DNA of 64,000 nucleotides from Chroococcopsis sp964623815. Lineage in GTDB: Bacteria > Cyanobacteriota > Cyanobacteriia > Cyanobacteriales > Microcystaceae. The translations under genes and the position numbers were made by a program. Below, one piece after another: positions 42,427 through 50,168 of this stretch. The DNA is taken from NCBI GenBank assembly GCA_964623815.1, contig CAZUVR010000015.1:1-64000 (forward strand), written 5' to 3'. The notes beneath the pieces were generated by a model that was not told the origin of the DNA, searched no databases, and saw nothing but the letters and a program-made list of their open reading frames with translations. Position 1 is the stretch's first letter; each line of letters begins with the position of its first letter.

Positions 42427-42750
42427 ATGCCTACAATAACAGTTCAAGGAAAAACGATCACCTGTGAAAAAGGTGCCAATTTACGCCAAGTTTTATTGAA
42501 GCATGACCTACCTATTTACAATGGTAATGCCAAAATAATTAACTGTAGATCTCTGGGCACCTGCGGCACCTGTGCGGTGGAAATCTCGGGCGAAGTCAGC
42601 CCCCTCAATTGGAAAGAGAAAACTAGGCTTTCTTTACCCCCCCACTCCGCCGATAAAAATCGTCGTCTAGCCTGTCAGGTGGAGGTAAGAGGAGACATCA
42701 GGGTGAGAAAATATAACGGTTTCTGGGGACAGGGAGACGAGGAAATATGA
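42427..42750 (+). CDS. Plant-type 2Fe-2S ferredoxin-like protein
   Basis: A 107-residue protein of the beta-grasp ferredoxin fold. Cluster ligands: Cys40, Cys46, Cys49 (NCRSLGTCGTC) and Cys83 (LACQVEV), giving C-x5-C-x2-C...C; normal plant ferredoxins have C-x4-C-x2-C. It therefore belongs to the divergent 2Fe-2S class seen in cyanobacteria, possibly with a different redox potential. It overlaps the next gene by four bases (ATGA). The electron-transfer partner is unknown. Confidence 0.9.
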   Translation: MPTITVQGKTITCEKGANLRQVLLKHDLPIYNGNAKIINCRSLGTCGTCAVEISGEVSPLNWKEKTRLSLPPHSADKNRRLACQVEVRGDIRVRKYNGFWGQGDEEI

Positions 42751-43283
42751 ACGAGACTACCTTTCGCATTTCGCCTTTAATCCGAATCACCCTACTGTCT
42801 CTCTATATAGCCCTAACCCTACCCTTACCCTTCCTCTCCCGGGTAACTTCCGCTCCGATTTCACCCTCTCTATTGTGGGTGGGTATTGCCCTAGGCTTCA
42901 TCGCTTTATACGGTGCCTTGACTCAAAAGGTGGTGCTAGATGAGGAGGGAATCGCCGTCACTTATCCCGGATGGATTCCTAAATTCGTTCGTCAGGGTTG
43001 GTTTCTGCCCTGGGAAGATATTAAAAAACTCAAACCCCGCAGCACTGGACAGGGAGGGCTAGTCTATTATTTTCTCACTGAAGCAGGCGATCGCGCCTAT
43101 CTTTTACCGATGCGAGTTGTGGGATTCGCCCGGATGGTGAAGATTGTCGAGGAAAAAACCGGTATAGAAACGAGGGATGTTCGTCCCCTGTCTCAGCCTT
43201 GGATGTATATTATTCTTTTAATCGTCACCTTGCTGTTACTTCTAGTAGATTGCTGGACGATTATCACGGCGATGAGTTTATAG
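42747..43283 (+). CDS. Conserved membrane protein of unknown function with a PH-like core
   Basis: A 178-residue protein with two N-terminal helices (about residues 10-30 and 42-60), a soluble middle part (VVLDEEGIAVTYPGW, LPWEDIKKLKPRS) and a C-terminal helix (about 152-174). The middle part looks like the PH-like YcxB/YdbT type domains that follow paired helices. It is coupled to the ferredoxin by a four-base overlap and lies 13 bases ahead of glucokinase, so the three probably form one operon. I do not know a function. Confidence 0.75.
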   Translation: MNETTFRISPLIRITLLSLYIALTLPLPFLSRVTSAPISPSLLWVGIALGFIALYGALTQKVVLDEEGIAVTYPGWIPKFVRQGWFLPWEDIKKLKPRSTGQGGLVYYFLTEAGDRAYLLPMRVVGFARMVKIVEEKTGIETRDVRPLSQPWMYIILLIVTLLLLLVDCWTIITAMSL

Positions 43284-43296
43284 AAAGGATTAACCT

Positions 43297-44358
43297 ATGT
43301 CATTGATACTAGCGGGAGATATTGGCGGTACGAAAACACGCCTACGCATACTCAAGAGTGAAGATTACCGGGGGCAATTCCTCCCCAAACAAACTGTACT
43401 GCACGAGAAGAAATACTTCAGCCAAGATTACCCAGATTTGACTCCTTTAGTTAAGAACTTTGTCGAAGAATGCTGGCGTATCGACGGGAAAAACTACCCG
43501 ATAAACAAAGCTTGTTTTGGTATCGCTGGCCCAGTAGTTAAAAACACCTGTGAGTTAACTAATCTAAGCTGGTCTTTGAGTAGCGATCGTCTCTCTGAGG
43601 AATTATGCATACCCTGGGTAAAACTAATTAATGATTTTACCGCGATCGGTTACGGCTTACTAGGTTTGGAGTCAGACGATCTTTACAGTTTGCAAGCCCT
43701 CACCCCTGATCTTACAACACCGATCGCTCTCCTCGGTGCCGGTACTGGTTTGGGAGAGGGATTTTTAACGCCCCTACCTGGGGGGGGTTATCAAGTCTTT
43801 GGTAGCGAAGGCTCTCACGCCGATTTCGCGCCGCGATCAGAGATAGAATATCAATTACTGAATTATCTCCTCGAGAGGCTTAAACTCGAGCGGCTTTCGG
43901 TAGAGAGAGTGGTTTCGGGGCAGGGTATAGTAAATATCTATATGTTTCTGCGGGATCGAAATCCCGAGTTAGAGAGCCAAGAGATGAAAGAAACTGTCGT
44001 GGCTTGGTTGGATGAAGAATCCCAAGACCATCACACGATAGATTTGCCCGCAAAAATCTCCAAATCCGCCATACAGAAACAAGATCATCTCTGTCAGGAA
44101 ACGATGAGAATATTCATCTCGGCCTACGGTGCCGAAGCAGGGAATTTAGCTCTGAAAATATTACCCTATGGCGGTTTGTATATAGCCGGCGGTATTGCTC
44201 CGAAAATTATCCATTTATTCGGCGAGTACGGCTTCATAAAATCATTCTTAGCTAAAGGGAGATTGAAACCTGTACTGGAGAAGATACCGGTTAATATCGT
44301 TCTCAATTCTCAAGTAGGTTTGATCGGTGCGGGACTGTGCGCGGAGCTGTCCCTTTAA
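43297..44358 (+). CDS. glk: Glucokinase
   Basis: A 353-residue ATP-dependent glucokinase of the bacterial Glk family, phosphorylating glucose in the cytoplasm. LILAGDIGGTKTRLRIL is the phosphate-binding loop, FGIAGPV and LINDFTAIGYGL are sugar-binding, LGAGTGLGEG and GGIAPKI are the adenosine motifs. GSEGSHADFAP is family-specific. It lies 13 bases after the membrane-protein gene with AAAGGA as ribosome site. Confidence 0.95.
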   Translation: MSLILAGDIGGTKTRLRILKSEDYRGQFLPKQTVLHEKKYFSQDYPDLTPLVKNFVEECWRIDGKNYPINKACFGIAGPVVKNTCELTNLSWSLSSDRLSEELCIPWVKLINDFTAIGYGLLGLESDDLYSLQALTPDLTTPIALLGAGTGLGEGFLTPLPGGGYQVFGSEGSHADFAPRSEIEYQLLNYLLERLKLERLSVERVVSGQGIVNIYMFLRDRNPELESQEMKETVVAWLDEESQDHHTIDLPAKISKSAIQKQDHLCQETMRIFISAYGAEAGNLALKILPYGGLYIAGGIAPKIIHLFGEYGFIKSFLAKGRLKPVLEKIPVNIVLNSQVGLIGAGLCAELSL

Positions 44359-44385
44359 CTACAGATCATAACGGTTAGGGAAGGA

Positions 44386-44414
44386 TAGGGAAAAAGGAGA
44401 GTCTATTTTCCCTA
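44386..44414. terminator. Hairpin between convergent glk and the 92-residue gene
   Basis: TAGGGAAAA (44386-44394) and TTTTCCCTA (44406-44414) form a perfect 9-bp stem. The A/T arms can act on both strands, but the following T-run is short. Confidence 0.5.
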
Positions 44415-44422
44415 GATTTCGG

Positions 44423-44701
44423 TTAACATTCCGTTCTTTCTAATTGCCATAGATATTGATTCCCTTCGCGCCTCACCCGTGAAACCACCCAATTCCGCCA
44501 AGACCAATGATCTCCGCGACTAGTGACGGCACTAGCATTGATGTTCATTAAATCCGCGAGTTCGGAGCTAGTAATCAGATATTTTTTGTCGGCAATTTCA
44601 TCGGCGATACGTAAAGTATCGATCAGGTTTTTCAGTTCGATGACTCTTTCTCCTGTGGATAATTGTATTTCCTCAAGGAGATTAGTATTGGTTGTGTCCA
44701 T
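44423..44701 (-). CDS. Small conserved cyanobacterial protein, HTH-like
   Basis: A 92-residue protein. LITSSELADLMNINASAVTSRGDHWSW suggests a helix-turn-helix that reads a target site (S-S-E-L-A-D-L-M then turn and second helix). The C-terminal half NWVVSRVRREGNQYLWQLER is strand-rich. I recall close relatives in many cyanobacteria, all without a function. It is convergent with glk. Confidence 0.7.
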   Translation of the reverse strand: MDTTNTNLLEEIQLSTGERVIELKNLIDTLRIADEIADKKYLITSSELADLMNINASAVTSRGDHWSWRNWVVSRVRREGNQYLWQLERTEC

Positions 44702-44838
44702 GATGATATAGGAAAGTGTCTGTCTTTATAAATACAGGAACAAACGGTTAAAACACCGTATTGAGTTAAGTACGTCTTCTATAATTTTATCGATTTAATC
44801 AAAAAAAATGTAGTTAATCTAGAAAAAAAGTGACCTTC

Positions 44839-45729
44839 TCAAGATGGAGATAGGAGAAAGTCCCAAAGGGTTTGACGATAAAATGATGGCATACCAGTAT
44901 CAAAATATTCCCCATCTATGAGATAACCCGTGAGTGGATTGGTTTCTAGGGATCTGGCCAGGCAAGTAGTAAGTTGAAACTCTCCTTTATAGCGCTCCCC
45001 GGCGATTATATCCGCCTCTAAATAGTCGAAAATGTAAGACTGTAATATATATAAACCGAACACTCCTAAGTAAGTTTTCTCGGGCAGCCCTTCTATTTGT
45101 AAGTAGGATCTAGCGTAATCTAACGTCGGTTTCTCGGCTAACTGTGTAATCTCAATTATATTATTTGACGGGAGCCAATCGCCCATAACGATACCGGCTT
45201 TATGAATAATATCCTCCGTCATTGGGGTTAGTCCGATGCACCCCGTTTGATACTTTTGATACACATCTATTAATTGTCGGGCGCAACTTACCCCCCTACG
45301 GGAACGATAAATATGATCCCCCAAGGTTAAGAGGAATGGTTCACCTCTAACCCAATCTTTAGCACAATATACGGCGTGACCGTATCCATCTTGAGTGTAT
45401 TGCCCGATGAAAGTTATACGCCCGCCTATTTCACGTAAATATCGATCGTATTCCTGATTATCGGCGGATAACTTCTCTCCTAATCCGGGTTTTGCGGGTT
45501 CGTTAAAAAAGTAGCGAAAAAGGGGCAAATCATCCGGTTGAATAATAATCGCAATTTCTTCGATCCCCGCCGAGACCAACTCTTCTACTAACATTAAAAT
45601 AACCGGTTTGGCTTTACCATCTCGATCGATCACGGGAAAGAATTCTTTCTTGAGTACCTTGGTTGCTGGATAGAGGCGGGTGCCGAAACCAGCCGCCGGA
45701 ATGACGGCTTTTTTGATTAGCTGTGACAT
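44839..45729 (-). CDS. UTP-glucose-1-phosphate uridylyltransferase (GalU-like nucleotidyltransferase)
   Basis: A 296-residue sugar-phosphate nucleotidyltransferase. PAAGFGTRLYPATK (residues 11-24) is the nucleotide-binding loop, LTLGDHIY carries the metal Asp, and AEKPTLDYA is the sugar-binding strand. It looks like GalU but the VLKKEFFPVID version of the KxxxPV loop is less standard. Cyanobacteria usually use CugP for UDP-glucose, so this enzyme could serve another sugar nucleotide; this is from family knowledge, not seen here. It stands alone, convergent with nothing, and ends 137 bases from the 92-residue gene. Confidence 0.85.
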   Translation of the reverse strand: MSQLIKKAVIPAAGFGTRLYPATKVLKKEFFPVIDRDGKAKPVILMLVEELVSAGIEEIAIIIQPDDLPLFRYFFNEPAKPGLGEKLSADNQEYDRYLREIGGRITFIGQYTQDGYGHAVYCAKDWVRGEPFLLTLGDHIYRSRRGVSCARQLIDVYQKYQTGCIGLTPMTEDIIHKAGIVMGDWLPSNNIIEITQLAEKPTLDYARSYLQIEGLPEKTYLGVFGLYILQSYIFDYLEADIIAGERYKGEFQLTTCLARSLETNPLTGYLIDGEYFDTGMPSFYRQTLWDFLLSPS

Positions 45730-45837
45730 AATTAAAATCTATATATGCTGATTGTCATCCCCTAACTATTACAGCACTTTTGAGATCCCTAAAAGACATT
45801 GATTTTTTAAAAATTTCTGCCTGCTAATAGTTTTCTC

Positions 45838-45863
45838 TCCGACTCCCAACTCCCAACCCCCCC
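45838..45863. repeat. ACTCCC-type intergenic repeat tract
   Basis: TCCGACTCCCAACTCCCAAC followed by CCCCCC ends at the start codon of the alpha/beta hydrolase gene. Same family as the tracts at 7177 and 28702. Confidence 0.75.
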
Positions 45864-45864
45864 T

Positions 45865-46899
45865 ATGATGGTTTATCAACCTCCCGCCTTCTTAAAACAT
45901 GGATTCGCCATGACTGTCTATGTGGCTTTAAAAGCTAAAGATAATTGGCAACGAACCCTTACCGGTGTAGAACCATACTATCAAGAAGTCATCTTCACCG
46001 GAGCGCAATCCGTACCGATTTACGCCCGAGTATCTATACCCGAAAAGGCTAGAGGAACTATTATCGGCACTTATGGAATCACAGGTGATTTAGATAATCA
46101 ATGGTTGTTAAAAATCCTCGCTTGTTTAGCGCACCAGAGAAACTACGCCCTAATTCTCTTCGATTGGCGGGCGCACGGTAAGACGGCGGATTTATCCCCT
46201 ACTTTAACCTCTGACGGTATCTTTGAGGGGCTGGATTATCTCCATTTGGCGGCAGAAGGTAAAAAGCTCGGTTGTCCTGCACCTTTTTGGTTTACAGGAT
46301 ATTCTTTAGGTGGACAGTTAGCCCTGTGGGCCATTAAGGAAAGTCAAGAGATTAACGGTATCAATATTGCTCCCGAGGAGATTGGCGGCGGTGCTGTGAT
46401 CTGCCCTAATTTGGATTCTAATCGATCCCTGACTTATTTAGTTAAAGATAGATGGGGGCGACAATTGGAAAAAGCGATCGTTAAGCAGTTAAAACTATTA
46501 GGTAAGAGGTTACACGAGTCTCATCCTGATAATATCGATCCGGAGGCGGTGAAACGGGCTAATAGTATTCGGGGTTTCGACCATGAATTAGTGATTAACC
46601 GTTTGGGTTTTTCTAACGTCGAGGAATATTATGACGCTAGTAGCCCCTTACCTTTTCTCCCCCATTTATCGAAACCGACTTTAATTATCTATGCCGCCGA
46701 TGATCCGATGTTCGACCCTACTATTATCCCCGATTTACAAAGCTCGTGTAAGAATAATAAAGCGATCGAGCTACAATTAACTAATCACGGCGGTCATGTG
46801 GGCTATATTAGCAGTAAGTCCTGTCAGGCCCATTATGGGGACGAGAGCCGATGGTGGGCCTGGCATCGAGTTTTGGAGTTTTTCGATCGCAACCCTTAA
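45865..46899 (+). CDS. Alpha/beta-fold hydrolase
   Basis: A 344-residue serine hydrolase. The nucleophile elbow GYSLGG (Ser near residue 156) and the oxyanion strand GTYGITGD are visible. The acid is likely Asp in YAADDPMFDP and the base His in TNHGGHVGYIS, near residue 305. This is the YheT/ABHD1 type of cofactor-free hydrolase as far as I can tell. A repeat tract ends right at its ATG, so no ribosome site is apparent; the second ATG, one codon on, is equally possible. Substrate unknown. Confidence 0.82.
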   Translation: MMVYQPPAFLKHGFAMTVYVALKAKDNWQRTLTGVEPYYQEVIFTGAQSVPIYARVSIPEKARGTIIGTYGITGDLDNQWLLKILACLAHQRNYALILFDWRAHGKTADLSPTLTSDGIFEGLDYLHLAAEGKKLGCPAPFWFTGYSLGGQLALWAIKESQEINGINIAPEEIGGGAVICPNLDSNRSLTYLVKDRWGRQLEKAIVKQLKLLGKRLHESHPDNIDPEAVKRANSIRGFDHELVINRLGFSNVEEYYDASSPLPFLPHLSKPTLIIYAADDPMFDPTIIPDLQSSCKNNKAIELQLTNHGGHVGYISSKSCQAHYGDESRWWAWHRVLEFFDRNP

Positions 46900-47243
46900 C
46901 GATTGAGAACACGACTCGCCATCGATAGAGTATCGCCTATATCAACTCGCACAATCGATTTATCGCATCCATGCAATAACACATCGGTCAATGGCTGATG
47001 GCTAATGTTAAAAGGAGATCAAACAACGGCTCTCCGAAGCTCATCAATCTTATCGGGATAAAACCTCACTTCGTAAGACTCCCCCGCTAATATTAACGTC
47101 CAAATTCTCTCACCGAGCCTCTCAAAACTAATGCCTGTTTTGTGCAGAATTTATTATATTTCCAATAACAGCAATCCTTATCGTGCCTGTAGAGTTTTAT
47201 TGGGGTAAGATAAAAAAGAGTTTAAATCCTCAAACTTAAAATC
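46900..47243. other. Intergenic region, possible remnant
   Basis: No complete gene. On the minus strand a run of about 40 codons (roughly 47028-47150) reads FERLGERIWTLILAGESYEV and on to a stop, which has a protein-like composition but no start. It could be a remnant or chance. Upstream of the DD-carboxypeptidase the region is AT-rich. Confidence 0.35.
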
Positions 47244-47978
47244 ATGGACGATATACCAGAGGTAGTAAGAAAACCCTCCCCCAGTAAAGCCAGTAAATCC
47301 CATACATATTTACTATTGGGCTTGGGACTTCTCGCTCTCTGCGGTACTGGTATAATTGCCTGGGGTTTGGGAAAAATGATGGGCTCGGGGCCGCAAAAAG
47401 TCGTAGTCACCAATCCAACCCCGAGCCCAGGCGTGACAGTGACAGCCTCTCCGGTTGAGAATATCCTCGGGCACCTACCCTATAAAGAAGCTCCCCTCTC
47501 GCAGTTAAAACCGATAACCGCTGACGGGAGAATAAAAATGCGCTCCGCCGCCGCTAAAGAATTTATCAAGATGAAAAACGCCGCCCGCAGAGTCGGAGTC
47601 ATCCTAACCCCTATCTCGGGGTTTCGCTCTGTAGAGGAGCAGAAAGGTTTATTCTTCGGGGTGAAGGCACAACGCAATCAGGAAACGAAAAAACGGGCGG
47701 AAGTGAGCGCTCCCCCTGGCTATAGCGAACACCATACAGGTTATGCTGTAGATATTGGCGATGGTAAAGTACCGAGTACTAATCTAAAAGTATCTTTTGA
47801 AAAGACGGCAGCATATCGCTGGTTGAGAGATAACGCGGCTAAATATAGTTTCGAGTTGTCTTTCCCCCCCGATAATCCTGGGGGCGTGAGTTACGAACCT
47901 TGGCACTGGCGTTATGTGGGAGATACCGATAGTTTGGAAACTTTTTATAAGGCGCAACAGTTGAGAAAACAGAAATGA
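47244..47978 (+). CDS. D-alanyl-D-alanine carboxypeptidase (VanY/M15B)
   Basis: A 244-residue, membrane-anchored zinc peptidase that trims the terminal D-Ala of peptidoglycan peptides. A membrane helix spans about residues 21-44, then a Pro/Ser/Thr linker to 75. The catalytic domain has SGFRSVEEQ, the zinc motif SEHHTGYAVD (161-170, His164 and Asp170) and EPWHWRY with Glu218 and His221. All M15 catalytic residues are present. It overlaps the SWIM gene by four bases (ATGA). Confidence 0.92.
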   Translation: MDDIPEVVRKPSPSKASKSHTYLLLGLGLLALCGTGIIAWGLGKMMGSGPQKVVVTNPTPSPGVTVTASPVENILGHLPYKEAPLSQLKPITADGRIKMRSAAAKEFIKMKNAARRVGVILTPISGFRSVEEQKGLFFGVKAQRNQETKKRAEVSAPPGYSEHHTGYAVDIGDGKVPSTNLKVSFEKTAAYRWLRDNAAKYSFELSFPPDNPGGVSYEPWHWRYVGDTDSLETFYKAQQLRKQK

Positions 47979-48802
47979 TAGGTCAAGATAATCCTGATAC
48001 TAAAGATTGGTGGGTGGAGAGATGGCTACAGCTCTTGGATTCCTATCGGTTTAAGAAACGCCTGGAAAGGGCGCGAGTTTATTCGCGCGAGGGCAATGTT
48101 TTAAGTATCGATTTCATCGGCTCCGAAGTTAGCGCTAAAGTTCAGGGGAGTGAGGCGGAACCTTATCAGGTATCGTTATCTTTAGAGCCTTTTAGCGAGG
48201 AGGATTGGGATTATATCTCCTTGCTCATGAGTGAGAAGGCGATTTTTTCCGCCCAGTTATTAGCCGGACAAATGCCCGATGAGATAGAGCAGGTGTTCAT
48301 CTCGGCGGGTTTGAGTTTGTTTCCTTTCTCCCTCTCGGATATTAAATCCCGCTGCACCTGCGCCGATAAGGCTAATCCCTGTAAGCACATCGGTGCTATA
48401 TACTATCAATTAGCTGATCGCTTTCAAGAAGACCCTTTCGTTTTATTCCAGCTCCGGGGCCGCACTAAAGCTCTAATTCTAGAAGCTCTGCGGCAAAAAC
48501 GCAGTCAGAAACATCCCGCCTCCGCAAATGAGAATATCGTCTCGCCCCCAGAAAACCCCCTTAAGGAAGATTTATCTACTCCCGAGGTGGATATAGAAAA
48601 GTTCTGGGATTACGATCGTTCTCTCGACCCTTCTTTAGTAGTCATCTCCGAGCCTCTCAATAATATCAGTGTCCTCGATAGTTTAGGCTCCTTTCCCCTA
48701 CCTCTAGAAGAATCGGAAGCGGTAAAAGCTTTTCTTGAACCTGTCTATCGTAACCTGCGCGGCAAAGCGGTGATTCGCGCTATGAATCCTGGTACTAATT
48801 AA
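47975..48802 (+). CDS. SWIM zinc-finger protein
   Basis: A 275-residue protein with a SWIM zinc finger: Cys127, Cys129, Cys136, His138 (RCTCADKANPCKHIGAI). The N-terminal part begins DWWVERWLQLLDSYRFKKRLERARVYSREG, typical of the cyanobacterial SWIM proteins that often pair with SNF2-type helicases. SWIM fingers bind DNA or proteins. No helicase is next to it here; instead it is translationally coupled to a cell-wall carboxypeptidase. The C-terminal 100 residues are unassigned. Confidence 0.9.
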   Translation: MIGQDNPDTKDWWVERWLQLLDSYRFKKRLERARVYSREGNVLSIDFIGSEVSAKVQGSEAEPYQVSLSLEPFSEEDWDYISLLMSEKAIFSAQLLAGQMPDEIEQVFISAGLSLFPFSLSDIKSRCTCADKANPCKHIGAIYYQLADRFQEDPFVLFQLRGRTKALILEALRQKRSQKHPASANENIVSPPENPLKEDLSTPEVDIEKFWDYDRSLDPSLVVISEPLNNISVLDSLGSFPLPLEESEAVKAFLEPVYRNLRGKAVIRAMNPGTN

Positions 48803-48950
48803 ACCGTTTTATTTTTGCTAACGCCGATGAAAAATTAAATTCTTACTTCTATATTAGGGGATGCTAATTTTTAGTCCCAATTCCAGAACCCACGGGCAAA
48901 TCTTATCCCAAACAGACGTTACTTATTAAAACAATCAGTTTAATTATTAT

Positions 48951-49469
48951 ATGCTCAACAAATTTCTTTATCCCTCTCTTTTTAGTTTAATAACTATGGC
49001 TATGTGGCAACCGGTACAGGCAGCCGAATCAGCAATTATCACCTATTCTATATTCCGGGAATCCATATCTATAGAAGATTTAAATCAACTGAGTGAGACG
49101 GGAGAAGTTTCATCTTCTTTAGCCGCTCAATTAAAAATGGGGAACCAGAAACCAGAAAAATTTAGACAAATACTCAACCATGAAATTGAGGTTGACCCGA
49201 TAATTCTCTCTCAGTTTCTCAATACTTTCATCGGTGAAAAATTATTGGATTACGTCAGCGAAGTGATTCAAACACCACAGAAAACCGCCAGCCGTCAAGG
49301 TTTGAGGAGCGCTCTGGTTACTTCCGCCTTACAAGACAGGAAAATCCAACTTATAGAGGTGCTGAAGAATTATCCAACTCAGGAGGTGGTTATAGATGGT
49401 AATCGTCTTTTAGAAGTGGTGAGCCAGATAGATAAATTAGTTAAAACCCTACCCCGTATATCTTTATAA
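48951..49469 (+). CDS. Exported DUF1400 protein
   Basis: A 172-residue protein with a signal peptide (MLNKFLYPSLFSLITMAMW, cleavage after VQAA near residue 26). The mature part (IITYSIFRESISIEDLNQLSETGEVSSSL...) is the DUF1400 domain. In other cyanobacterial proteins DUF1400 precedes a lipase/alpha-beta hydrolase part, which is absent here; stand-alone copies are also frequent. Function unknown. It faces the GNAT gene tail to tail at one-base distance. Confidence 0.87.
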   Translation: MLNKFLYPSLFSLITMAMWQPVQAAESAIITYSIFRESISIEDLNQLSETGEVSSSLAAQLKMGNQKPEKFRQILNHEIEVDPIILSQFLNTFIGEKLLDYVSEVIQTPQKTASRQGLRSALVTSALQDRKIQLIEVLKNYPTQEVVIDGNRLLEVVSQIDKLVKTLPRISL

Positions 49470-49470
49470 G

Positions 49471-50124
49471 TTAGAGAGGTTTTTCCAAAAATAATCTACC
49501 CGGCTTTTGTAATAACCAGCGGCTTAACTTACCGTCAATCCGTTGTAAGGTATAACCATTATCAGTATATAAATTGTAGGCGGCAGAATTATTTTCTAAA
49601 ACGTGGAGGGATAATTGATTAAATCCCCATTCCCGAGCTATTTGCTCGCATTTAGCGAGTAACTTTCTGGCGACACCTTTCCTTCTATAATTACGACTGA
49701 CGGCGAGATTAGATATATAGGGGATGGGATGACGAAACAGAGAAGTAGATTTCAATCCTATTTCTACCGTGCCAATAATTCCTGTGTCGCTACAGGCCAC
49801 TAAACAATTATAGTGGGGTGTTTCGGTACGCAAACGGGTTTTTAAGTCTTCGTACATCCCTAACTTGAAGACGGGGCGAAACCACAACCAAAAATAATCC
49901 TGAGGATAAAAACTTTCGGTGAGAATTTCCGCAACCGCTTTCAAGTCAGCTAATTGAGCAACCCTAATCGATAGATTACATTGCTCTGGGGAGTTGAGAT
50001 TATAGGAAGATGAATCGGAACCAATATAGGGTAAAAAACAGGAATGAACGTTTAAAAAGGGATTGAGATCATCACTTTTAGAAAAGTTTAGCCCCTGTGG
50101 TTGAGGCTCGGTAGGATTGGTCAT
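49471..50124 (-). CDS. GNAT-family N-acetyltransferase
   Basis: A 217-residue protein. The acetyltransferase fold runs from about residue 50 to 205. The acetyl-CoA loop is NYRRKGVARKLL (R-x-x-G-V-A), the strand before it is YISNLAVSR, and LHVLENNSAAYNLYTDNGY is motif B. The first 45 residues are a polar extension (PTEPQPQGLNFSKSDDLNPF). Substrate unknown. It ends one base from the DUF1400 gene and starts 44 bases downstream of the tldE stop, so it may be read with the tldD-tldE operon. Confidence 0.9.
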   Translation of the reverse strand: MTNPTEPQPQGLNFSKSDDLNPFLNVHSCFLPYIGSDSSSYNLNSPEQCNLSIRVAQLADLKAVAEILTESFYPQDYFWLWFRPVFKLGMYEDLKTRLRTETPHYNCLVACSDTGIIGTVEIGLKSTSLFRHPIPYISNLAVSRNYRRKGVARKLLAKCEQIAREWGFNQLSLHVLENNSAAYNLYTDNGYTLQRIDGKLSRWLLQKPGRLFLEKPL

Positions 50125-50168
50125 TCTTTACGAAGCGACAGGGTGCATTTTATTTCTAGATTATATCT

